From Anderseniella sp. (GTDB lineage: Bacteria; Pseudomonadota; Alphaproteobacteria; Rhizobiales; Aestuariivirgaceae), in contig JABDRA010000305.1 in the NCBI GenBank assembly GCA_013041995.1, forward strand, positions 1 through 6,251: a DNA stretch of 6,251 nt. The letters run 5' to 3'. Below are positions 1 to 5,157 of the stretch, piece after piece (position 1 is the stretch's first letter; every line of letters begins with the position of its first letter). A program made the position numbers and the translations under genes. The notes below the pieces were generated by a model. The model was not told where the DNA came from. It saw only the letters and a list, made by a program, of their open reading frames with translations, and ran no database searches.

Positions 1-1122
1 GAACATGCCGACGAATGGTGACCATGAAATCCACCAGGCCCAGTAGAACGCTGTCCAGCCTTGCGAGAAGTTGGCGTCCTCACGGCCGAACGGCATCGAC
101 AGCGGAATCAGGTTGGTGACATAGGCAGCACCGCCTCCGAGGATGGTTTCAAAAATCGTGGCGGTTGGTCCGACCGCGATGATGAACAGCAGCAACAGTG
201 CCGCCAGCCCGATATTGATTTCCGACAGCACTTTCACACCGCCATCGAGTCCGCGAACCACCGAAATAAGGGCGAGGGTGGTTATCAGGCCGATGAGCAC
301 GACTTTTGCGACATTGCCGGTACCCCATCCAAACAGGTAGTTCAGACCCGCAAGCGCCTGCTCGGTGCCGAAGCCAAGCGAGGTGGCCAGCCCGAACAGG
401 GTGGCGAACACCGCTGTAATGTCGATGATATGGCCCCACCAGCCCCAGACACGGTCACCCAGGATAGGATAGAAGGCCGAGCGCAAGGTGAGCGGGAGGC
501 CCCGGTTGAAGGTGAAGAATGCCAGCGCCAGAGCGACAACAGCGTAGATCGCCCATGGATGCAGCGCCCAGTGGAAGATGGTGGCCGCCATGCCGAGGTT
601 TCTGGCCGCTACCGGGTCTCCGGCCGCGGCGCCAAGCGGCGCCCAGTCAGTGCGTGCTCCGGCTTCTGCAGCGGTGCCGCCCAGCGAAGATGCAAAATGC
701 GACATGGGTTCCGACACGCCGAAGAACATCAGCCCGATGCCCATACCAGCAGCAAATAGCATGGCGAACCAGCCCATATAGCTGTAGTCCGGCGTGGCAT
801 CCTGTCCGCCCAGGCGGATCTTGCCCATCGGGGTGACCATCAACATGAAGCAGAACAGCACGAAGACATTGGCGGCACTCAGGAAGAACCAGTCGAATGT
901 CGATGTCAGAAACGGCCGCAGCCAGCCGAAGAATTCCGTCGCACCTTCCTGGAACATCAAGGTGATGATCACAAAGGCGACGATCGACAACCCGGAAATC
1001 ACAAATACCGGATTGTGCAGGTCAAGGCCGAACGGGTTGATGTTATGCTGACCGATCTCATAGTCGGTATCAACGGGATGGGGTACGTCTTCGGCCCCAT
1101 CGGTCCGGGTGGTATCTGTCAT
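1..1122 (-). CDS. BCCT-family (betaine/carnitine/choline) transporter, C-terminus beyond the window
   Basis: This is a secondary transporter of the inner membrane that takes up quaternary-ammonium or related zwitterionic solutes with Na+ or H+. The 374 residues in the window run in frame to base 1, so the last third or so of the protein is missing. The hydrophilic N-terminus leads to NPFGLDLHNPVF, then about eight hydrophobic segments near residues 37-56, 78-97, 116-136, 182-205, 230-252, 271-290, 300-322 and 353-374. Family hallmarks are the unwound-helix motif GMGIG (126-130), MFFGVSEP (132-139), FHWALHPWAIYA (183-194), FNRGLPLTLRSAFYPILG (205-222) and the aromatic box FYWAWWISWSPFVGMF (359-374). 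W363, W364 and W367 match the betaine-binding tryptophans of BetP. The glycine ending GMGIG resembles Na+-coupled betaine carriers rather than choline carriers with Asp there; this is suggestive only. ATG 1122 is preferred over the in-frame ATG at 1140 because AGGAGG lies 9 bases upstream of it. The family is certain; the substrate is not. Confidence 0.96.
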   Translation of the reverse strand, partial: MTDTTRTDGAEDVPHPVDTDYEIGQHNINPFGLDLHNPVFVISGLSIVAFVIITLMFQEGATEFFGWLRPFLTSTFDWFFLSAANVFVLFCFMLMVTPMGKIRLGGQDATPDYSYMGWFAMLFAAGMGIGLMFFGVSEPMSHFASSLGGTAAEAGARTDWAPLGAAAGDPVAARNLGMAATIFHWALHPWAIYAVVALALAFFTFNRGLPLTLRSAFYPILGDRVWGWWGHIIDITAVFATLFGLATSLGFGTEQALAGLNYLFGWGTGNVAKVVLIGLITTLALISVVRGLDGGVKVLSEINIGLAALLLLFIIAVGPTATIFETILGGGAAYVTNLIPLSMPFGREDANFSQGWTAFYWAWWISWSPFVGMF

Positions 1123-1131
1123 TTTCAGGTC

Positions 1132-1137
1132 CCTCCT
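1132..1137 (-). promoter_or_regulatory. Ribosome binding site of the BCCT transporter
   Basis: A perfect AGGAGG on the minus strand lies 9 bases before the ATG at 1122. It overlaps the next in-frame ATG upstream (1140), which has no such site in front of it, so it decides the start. Confidence 0.8.
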
Positions 1138-1150
1138 CATGACAGAACGC

Positions 1151-1168
1151 GCGGGTTGCAAGGCCCGC
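1151..1168 (-). repeat. Small GC-rich inverted repeat just upstream of the transporter ribosome binding site
   Basis: The arms GCGGG and CCCGC pair over 5 bp, with two possible G-T pairs inside, around an 8-base centre. The hairpin ends 13 bases upstream of the AGGAGG of the transporter gene, so it would lie in the mRNA leader. A role is unproven and a short GC stem can arise by chance. Confidence 0.3.
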
Positions 1169-1430
1169 ATCAATCTTTTTTTGGCCGAATGCATCAAAAA
1201 AATGAGACTTTCAGCCTGTCGACGATACCGTCAGTACTGATCGTTCACGGGCGGGTGAGCGACACCCGGAACGCGGTTTGCGACTTCTTTACTGTGCGCA
1301 AAGATCAGAGCATTGTCAGAAAAGCCCAAACAGCGGAGTGAGTGAAGGCGATGCAGCTACACGGGTTCAGTTAAACCAATGCAGGCGCTCCAACATTTTG
1401 AAAACGATCGGGCTCATGATTTTCTGATTC

Positions 1431-1467
1431 AAAAAACCTGATGCAGACCACACCGGCCGCCAGGTCT
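1431..1467 (-). terminator. Candidate rho-independent terminator after the HAD gene
   Basis: On the minus strand, AGACCTG (1461-1467) can pair with CAGGTTT (1434-1440) over about 7 bp including one G-T pair. The second arm runs straight into a T-tract (1436-1431). The 20-base loop contains GGCC/GGTC, which can add an inner stem. It begins 71 bases downstream of the HAD stop codon. The outer stem is short, so the call is tentative. If real, it separates HAD transcription from the transporter gene. Confidence 0.4.
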
Positions 1468-1538
1468 GTCCGCGGTCAATGCATCGAATATACCAGCTAC
1501 AGTTGCAAATTCAGGTTTGTCGATCAGTTTGCAGAGCC

Positions 1539-2219
1539 TCAAGCCCCAAGCACGTTGGCCATCTCTTCCAGATCGCCGACGATCAGGTCCGGCTTGAGAC
1601 CAAGCTCATCAAGGGGTTGGCCGTAGCGGCGCACCCAGATGGTTGGAAAACCGAAATTCTTTGATCCCAGCACATCGAACGAGTTGCCGGAGACAAAGCA
1701 AATTTGCTCGCGCGGCAGGCCGATGCCTTCCAGTCCAACCTCGTAGGCGCGCCGACCCGGTTTATAAACTGCGGCTTCCTGTGTGGTCAGAATACCGGCG
1801 AAAAAACCGTCAATTGCAGAATTGGCCTGAGATTTCCGGATCATCGACGCAGAGCCCATGGACAAGACATAAAGCTGATATTTGCTTGCCAGTCGTGACA
1901 ATCCTCTGTGGGCATCACCATAGACCGGCAATGTTTCGTCTGCGGCAATCAACTCGTCGCGGAATTCATCCGGGACATCCATCTCCGACTCGAAGGCCGC
2001 CAGCCTGAAGGCTGCCCTGGTCAAATCTTCCCAGGGCATATAGCGCTCCATCATGCCGGTCTGAAAGCAATAGCGCTGAATGGTCGCGAACCAGAGTTTC
2101 GTGAACCCGTTACCCTTGCCCGGGAAATGCTCATCGACCATGGAGGCCAGTGCCAGCTTGTTGCCTATTGTGCCGAAATAGTCGAAAGCCAGCGCGTTGA
2201 CATTGCTGAAATCGGTCAT
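1539..2219 (-). CDS. HAD-superfamily hydrolase, haloacid dehalogenase type II-like, with altered halide site
   Basis: This 226-residue cytosolic protein has the length and layout of L-2-haloacid dehalogenases. The nucleophile is D13 in FDYFGTI. The cap region (DEHFPGKG, then LWF and a Y...M.RY pattern) follows L-DEX of Pseudomonas sp. YL closely. Motif II is S120 in YVLSMGS, motif III is K153 with Y159 in YKPGRRAYE, and motif IV is FVSGNSFD with S177, N179 and D182, matching L-DEX S175, N177 and D180. Two active-site residues differ: the halide-binding Arg of LWR is F44, and the Asn of SNG is M121. The Asp-ester chemistry is probably kept, but dehalogenation of 2-haloacids is doubtful; another small substrate is likely. 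The ATG is preceded by AGGA at a long spacing of 12 bases. The gene follows the M20 gene after 122 bases on the same strand and may be co-transcribed with it. Confidence 0.92.
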   Translation of the reverse strand: MTDFSNVNALAFDYFGTIGNKLALASMVDEHFPGKGNGFTKLWFATIQRYCFQTGMMERYMPWEDLTRAAFRLAAFESEMDVPDEFRDELIAADETLPVYGDAHRGLSRLASKYQLYVLSMGSASMIRKSQANSAIDGFFAGILTTQEAAVYKPGRRAYEVGLEGIGLPREQICFVSGNSFDVLGSKNFGFPTIWVRRYGQPLDELGLKPDLIVGDLEEMANVLGA

Positions 2220-2341
2220 GGGTCACATTCGTCCTGGTTAATGAACTTACGGGGTTTTTTCCACTTTTGAGCCTGGGACACATTCAGCACCTCTGATGTC
2301 AACCTGTTGGCTCCGGTTTTCATCACCCGACGGCTCCACGC

Positions 2342-3604
2342 TCATGGCTGGGTGTTTTGCGACAGATACCGGTAGCTTGCGAGTACGTGAGTGCGTACGA
2401 TGTGGATAAAGTCTTCCAGGTCAACATGCTCATCATAGCTGCCCATTCCATAAGGAAACGGGCCGTACACATAGGCTGGAATATCGCGATACCGCCACAA
2501 CCGGGCGTCGGTTCCTCCCAGGCTGATTATAGGTGTCGGCTTGAAGCCGCGCAGTTCCTCTACCGTGTCCTGGAGAACTGTCACCATCTCCCCATAAGGA
2601 TCACTGTAGGCTGGCGGGGAGTGGCCAATTTCTTCCATGGTGGCTTCGGGAAAGTCGGACAAGACTTCATTGACCCGTTTCAGGATCATCTCCCTGTCGG
2701 CCCCTACCGGGATACGGAAGTCGATTTCCATTCGGCACTGTCCGGGGATAATGTTCACCTTGAGACCACCGTTGATGCTTCCAATGTTGAGGGTAACTCT
2801 TGGAACAGCCTCGTGAGCACCTTTTCCCATGGCCTTGTCGACGGCGTCTCGCGATGCTTCTATCGCCCTGGCCAGGTTGTCCGGCAATGGCACTTCCATG
2901 TCGCACACAGACTCCAGGGCCAGGCCAAGCCGCGCAGCAATTTTGGTGGCACTGTCGGTAGCGTGCACATACGCACCATGAGCGCCTTCAGTCTGGATGG
3001 TCACAGCCAGCCAGAGGGGTCCCTTTTCTCCGAAGCGGATGGTCAACGGAGAGCTTGGTTCGCCATTCAGCAGGCAGTCCCCCAAAACCTCCGGCTCATT
3101 GTCCATCAGGTAGCGTGCCCCCCATGGCCCGAAAGTCTCTTCATCGGAAACACAGGTGAGTGTCAGTTTGCCGCCGAATTCGTCCCGAATGCGATGTAAC
3201 ATGGCATAGGTGAAAATGGACGCGGTTGTACCTGGCTTCATGTCGCATGCGCCGCGCCCGTAAATCTTGCCGTCGCGGATATCAGCCTCCCACGGCCCTG
3301 TCGTCCAGCGTTGGTCTTCTTCATAAACCGGAAACACATCGATATGACCATTGAGAACCAGATGCTTGCCCTGGCTTGCACCATCAAAACTGCCAATGAT
3401 ATTGGGCATGACCGGGTTGGGGGACACCATGCGGTACGGCAGGTTTCTGGCGTCCAGAAATTCAGTTACAACGGCGGCGGCATCACGGGTGTCACCAGGA
3501 GGGTTGGGTGACTTTGCCTGCAAAAACCTTTTCAGGAATGCAATCATCTCGCTGCGTTCCTGATCAATCCATCCGTTCAATTTTGGCGTTAGATCACTGC
3601 TCAT
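2342..3604 (-). CDS. M20-family metallopeptidase/amidohydrolase (ArgE/DapE-like deacylase)
   Basis: This 420-residue cytosolic enzyme belongs to the two-zinc M20 family, which cleaves N-acyl amino acids, succinyl-diaminopimelate, small peptides or carbamoyl compounds. Expected ligands are all visible: H87 and D89 in NGHIDV, bridging D121 in YGRGACDMKPG, general base E155 with metal ligand E156 in SDEETFG, E182 in NGEPS, and H393 in DEHV. The dimerisation insert occupies roughly residues 195-310, with GAHGAYVH (207-214) at the place of the lid histidines. The C-terminal SLGGTDARLWR and Y-G-P/G-S-Y-DEHVDLED region is typical of ArgE/DapE/ACY1-like members. ATG 3604 is chosen because AGGA stands 9 bases upstream; GTG 3634 is in frame but has no Shine-Dalgarno. 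Divergence from a regulator-amidase operon suggests catabolism of an amide rather than lysine or arginine synthesis. The exact substrate is unknown. Confidence 0.93.
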   Translation of the reverse strand: MSSDLTPKLNGWIDQERSEMIAFLKRFLQAKSPNPPGDTRDAAAVVTEFLDARNLPYRMVSPNPVMPNIIGSFDGASQGKHLVLNGHIDVFPVYEEDQRWTTGPWEADIRDGKIYGRGACDMKPGTTASIFTYAMLHRIRDEFGGKLTLTCVSDEETFGPWGARYLMDNEPEVLGDCLLNGEPSSPLTIRFGEKGPLWLAVTIQTEGAHGAYVHATDSATKIAARLGLALESVCDMEVPLPDNLARAIEASRDAVDKAMGKGAHEAVPRVTLNIGSINGGLKVNIIPGQCRMEIDFRIPVGADREMILKRVNEVLSDFPEATMEEIGHSPPAYSDPYGEMVTVLQDTVEELRGFKPTPIISLGGTDARLWRYRDIPAYVYGPFPYGMGSYDEHVDLEDFIHIVRTHVLASYRYLSQNTQP

Positions 3605-3613
3605 CGCTTCATT

Positions 3614-3617
3614 TCCT
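3614..3617 (-). promoter_or_regulatory. Ribosome binding site deciding the M20 start
   Basis: AGGA on the minus strand stands 9 bases before the ATG at 3604. The alternative in-frame GTG at 3634 has no purine-rich site before it. Confidence 0.6.
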
Positions 3618-3626
3618 GAACACGGG

Positions 3627-3941
3627 TCAATCACAAACGGTCAATTGCTGCAAGGAGCGAAGAGTGGTGTACAGGCCACGTCGAAATCCTGCAGGGCGGT
3701 TTCGTAGAGTCTGGCTATGACCAAACTGAACACATTTAATTACTTCAAAACCAATCCCGAGATCATCCGCTGACTTCAACTCGACATAGCGTCCGGAAGA
3801 CAGGTCAACCATCTCCAGATTGGAGAAAACACCGCCGATGAGATCGTTCAAGGCGTTGAGGAAATCTTGCCATGGACGCTCGCTAACGCCTGCCTTATTG
3901 GCAAGCATGATCGCACTCAGAATTTTTTCCGTCCCGGCCAA
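3627..3941 (-). pseudogene. Possible truncated LuxR-type regulator (N-terminal part only)
   Basis: An open frame of 104 codons starts at TTG 3941, with AAGG 7 bases before it. Residues of roughly 8-80 have the feel of the N-terminal sensory part of stand-alone LuxR-type regulators: an opening helix, then PWQDFLNALNDLIGGVFSNL, then a MVDLSSGRYVEL strand pattern. Such proteins usually run to well over 200 residues and end in a helix-turn-helix domain. Here nothing of that domain follows; the last 25 residues look unrelated and the frame stops just before the M20 start. I read it as a remnant left by a deletion, or a chance ORF. The family assignment rests on pattern recognition alone. Confidence 0.28.
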
Positions 3942-4202
3942 TGCGACACCTTATTGGAGTTCGCTTCAGTACACTCAATTATGAATGACGTAAGGATACA
4001 AGTCGAATTTTTGGACCTGGCTGCCCAACCACCGGGGTCCGAGCAGTGGAAAAGTCAGATCCTGCCGGATCAACTCCATCACACCCATTTCCCGAGATCT
4101 GGCATTTGAAGTCCTCTTGATGGTGCCAGCGCAATATCGCTGAGTTGAAAATCCTGGCGATCGGCATCATTTCAGGATGGGAAGTCGGGTTATGACAACT
4201 GA

Positions 4203-4214
4203 TTTGGATACAAA
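4203..4214. promoter_or_regulatory. Possible distal regulator site, TTTGGATACAAA
   Basis: TTTG and CAAA form perfect 4-bp inverted arms around GATA. Apart from one missing central base, the sequence resembles the palindrome at 4307-4320. The two centres are 105 bases apart, close to ten helical turns. The octamer GGATACAA inside it also occurs at 3994-4001. Similarity to FCD-type GntR operators is inferred. Confidence 0.3.
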
Positions 4215-4280
4215 ATTTATGATTACCTCAGGCACTCCATGGTATTCGGCAATTATTGGGACGCTTCTCCCGAAAATTAC

Positions 4281-4309
4281 TTAACAATTGCGACCTGAAC
4301 ATCTATTTT
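4281..4309 (+). promoter_or_regulatory. Sigma70-like promoter of the gntR-amidase operon
   Basis: TTAACA (4281-4286) matches the -35 consensus at 5 of 6 bases. TATTTT (4304-4309) matches the -10 at 4 of 6. The spacer is exactly 17 bases. Transcription would start near 4316-4318, about 67-69 bases before the preferred start codon at 4385. The -10 overlaps the palindrome at 4307-4320. Confidence 0.5.
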
Positions 4310-4337
4310 GGTATACGAAACCGGGAGTGCGCAATTG
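4285..4337. repeat. Outer inverted repeat CAATTGCG / CGCAATTG around the operator
   Basis: The arm CAATTGCG (4285-4292) is the exact reverse complement of CGCAATTG (4330-4337), with 37 bases between them. The centre of this pair falls within 3 bases of the centre of the inner palindrome. It could mark a second protein-binding site or a long-range cruciform or leader structure; no function is proven. Confidence 0.45.
4307..4320. promoter_or_regulatory. Probable GntR operator, palindrome TTTGGTATACGAAA
   Basis: This 14-base dyad is symmetric at six of its seven base pairs (TTT, GTATAC and AAA are self-complementary; one G/G pair breaks symmetry). Operators of FadR/FCD regulators commonly have the form TTGTATACAA or TGGTNNNACCA, and this site fits that pattern. 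It covers the -10 end and the expected transcription start of the gntR promoter, the usual position for autorepression. Confidence 0.5.
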
Positions 4338-4371
4338 ACTCCGTCTGCACATCAGGTGCCAGCGCTCATAT

Positions 4372-4376
4372 GGAGG
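4372..4376 (+). promoter_or_regulatory. Ribosome binding site pointing to a TTG start for gntR
   Basis: GGAGG lies 8 bases before TTG 4385. It overlaps the first in-frame ATG (4370-4372), which itself has only a weak, distant AGG upstream. This favours initiation at TTG. Confidence 0.55.
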
Positions 4377-4384
4377 TCGGTCGG

Positions 4385-5062
4385 TTGGAAACCCAGAAAA
4401 CGAAACTTCCTGCTGCAGAACATGCGTATCGCAGTATTCGCGCAGCCATTGTCAGCGGTCATCTGGAAGAAGGCGAACGGCTGATCGAGGAACGCCTGTC
4501 CGAGGATCTGGGGCTTAGCCGAACACCCGTACGCGAGGCGATCCGGCGGTTGACCCAGGAAGGGTTCATTGAGCGGCACGGCGGTTACAACACGCGCGTG
4601 GCAACATTCCCAGCAGATGAGATGGAGCAGACGTTTCATATCCGGCAAATGCTGGAATCCTATGCGGCCGAACGAGCAGCACGACTGGCTACGGACGAAG
4701 ACATCGCCAGTATCCGGGCGCTCAGCGACCTGATAGCGCGTTTGACGCCACCACAGTCCCCCGCCGATTATCAGAAGATTTCCGAGGCCAACGAGGCTTT
4801 CCATCGCAAGGTCGTGGAAGCAGCGCGCTCCACGCGCCTCACGGCGTTGATGTCGACGGCCTTCGATATCGGCATGGTAGACCGCACCTACCGTCGCTAC
4901 AGCACCGAAGAACTGGTGCGCAGCGCCAACCATCACTGCGAAATCGCCGATGCGATTGCTGCCCGCGCGCCGGATTGGGCAGGGGTCGCGATGCGGACGC
5001 ATATTCGGGCCGCCGAAGTTGCCGCAGCAAAATCATCACAACTGCAAGACGCCGCAGAATGA
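4385..5062 (+). CDS. GntR-family transcriptional regulator, FadR subfamily (FCD domain)
   Basis: This 225-residue DNA-binding protein probably represses its own operon until a metabolite binds. Residues about 10-72 form the winged helix: AYRSIRAAIVSGHLEEGERL, then the helix-turn-helix LSEDLGLSRTPVREAIRRL (38-56) and the wing EGFIERHGGYNTRV. Residues about 78-215 form the all-helical FCD effector domain, with RQMLESYAAERAA, then NEAFHRKV, HHCEIADAI and MRTHI. H140, H184 and H206 sit where FCD proteins hold their metal-binding histidines, so a metal-assisted carboxylate ligand is plausible. The start is taken as TTG 4385 because of GGAGG 8 bases before it. ATG 4370 would add five residues and lacks a good site; a TTG at 4256 is in frame but would translate the promoter. 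The gene's stop overlaps the ATG of the next small ORF. Confidence 0.93.
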   Translation: METQKTKLPAAEHAYRSIRAAIVSGHLEEGERLIEERLSEDLGLSRTPVREAIRRLTQEGFIERHGGYNTRVATFPADEMEQTFHIRQMLESYAAERAARLATDEDIASIRALSDLIARLTPPQSPADYQKISEANEAFHRKVVEAARSTRLTALMSTAFDIGMVDRTYRRYSTEELVRSANHHCEIADAIAARAPDWAGVAMRTHIRAAEVAAAKSSQLQDAAE

Positions 5063-5157
5063 CGCGCAACGTGCTGTCGCGGGACGCAGATATTGTCTGC
5101 AGTGATCTCGAAGATGCAGTACCACCGGATCAAAGCGGCGCGCAGTCTGCCCCATGA
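5059..5157 (+). pseudogene. 32-codon coupled ORF carrying a CitE/HpcH-lyase fragment (probable gene fossil)
   Basis: The ATG overlaps the gntR stop as ATGA (5059-5062), and its own TGA overlaps the amidase ATG the same way (5154-5157). The product contains ADIVCSDLEDAVPPDQ, which is the signature of the CitE/HpcH aldolase-lyase family near residue 40 of proteins of about 280-300 residues (consensus like ADAVILDLEDAVAPDEKAAAR). After DQ, shifting by one base at 5134 gives AARSL, which continues that consensus. The LFVPG strand before the motif and all of the barrel after it are absent. I infer that a lyase gene once stood between regulator and amidase and was deleted, leaving a stub. It may still be translated to couple the amidase to gntR. 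The chance-match alternative cannot be excluded without a search. Confidence 0.5.

Larger units (their letters stand above)
1123..1538. other. 416-base intergenic region between the HAD gene and the BCCT gene
   Basis: No coding sequence is recognisable on either strand. The HAD-proximal end holds a candidate minus-strand terminator (1431-1467). The transporter-proximal end holds the ribosome binding site, a small GC hairpin (1151-1168, GCGGG/CCCGC arms) and two copies of GCATCAA (1167-1173 and 1191-1197, 24 bases apart) next to T- and A-runs. A separate transporter promoter is expected here, but I found no convincing -35/-10 pair. CTGACA near 1317-1322, read on the minus strand, lacks a good -10 partner. 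Confidence 0.6.
3605..4384. other. About 780-base divergent region between the M20 and gntR genes
   Basis: No confident intact gene is seen. The left third holds the possible LuxR-type remnant. The stretch 3942-4200 has short protein-like open pieces on the minus strand, broken by stops and in different frames, for example LSDIALAPSRGLQMPDLGKW followed by a frame change to MELIRQDLTFPLLGPRWLG. I recognise none of them; they could be decayed coding DNA. The right part (about 4190-4330) is AT-rich and holds the promoter, palindrome and inverted repeats listed separately. Sequence on the minus strand to drive the M20 gene must also lie here or in the remnant, but I saw no clear -35/-10 pair. Confidence 0.6.

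Noticed and set aside
61..759. Long plus-strand open frame opposite the transporter
   Set aside because: It lies wholly antisense to the clear BCCT gene, is rich in Arg, Gln and Gly, and shows no domain; it mirrors the transporter's codon composition.
1151..1180. GC hairpin followed by a T-run read as a plus-strand terminator
   Set aside because: No plus-strand gene ends here, the stem is only 5 bp, and 7 bases separate it from the T-run.
2220..2341. Terminator between the M20 and HAD genes
   Set aside because: No convincing stem-loop with a T-tract on the minus strand; the run of T/A near 2252-2260 has no paired stem before it.
2357..3199. 280-codon plus-strand open frame opposite the M20 gene
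   Set aside because: Antisense to a gene with every catalytic residue in place; the translated product has no recognisable family features.
3605..3634. GTG 3634 as the M20 start (ten extra residues)
   Set aside because: In frame, but without a Shine-Dalgarno; ATG 3604 has AGGA at 9 bases and gives a normal N-terminus.
4352..5002. 216-codon minus-strand open frame opposite gntR
   Set aside because: Antisense shadow of a well-supported FCD regulator, rich in Cys, His and Arg without domain pattern.
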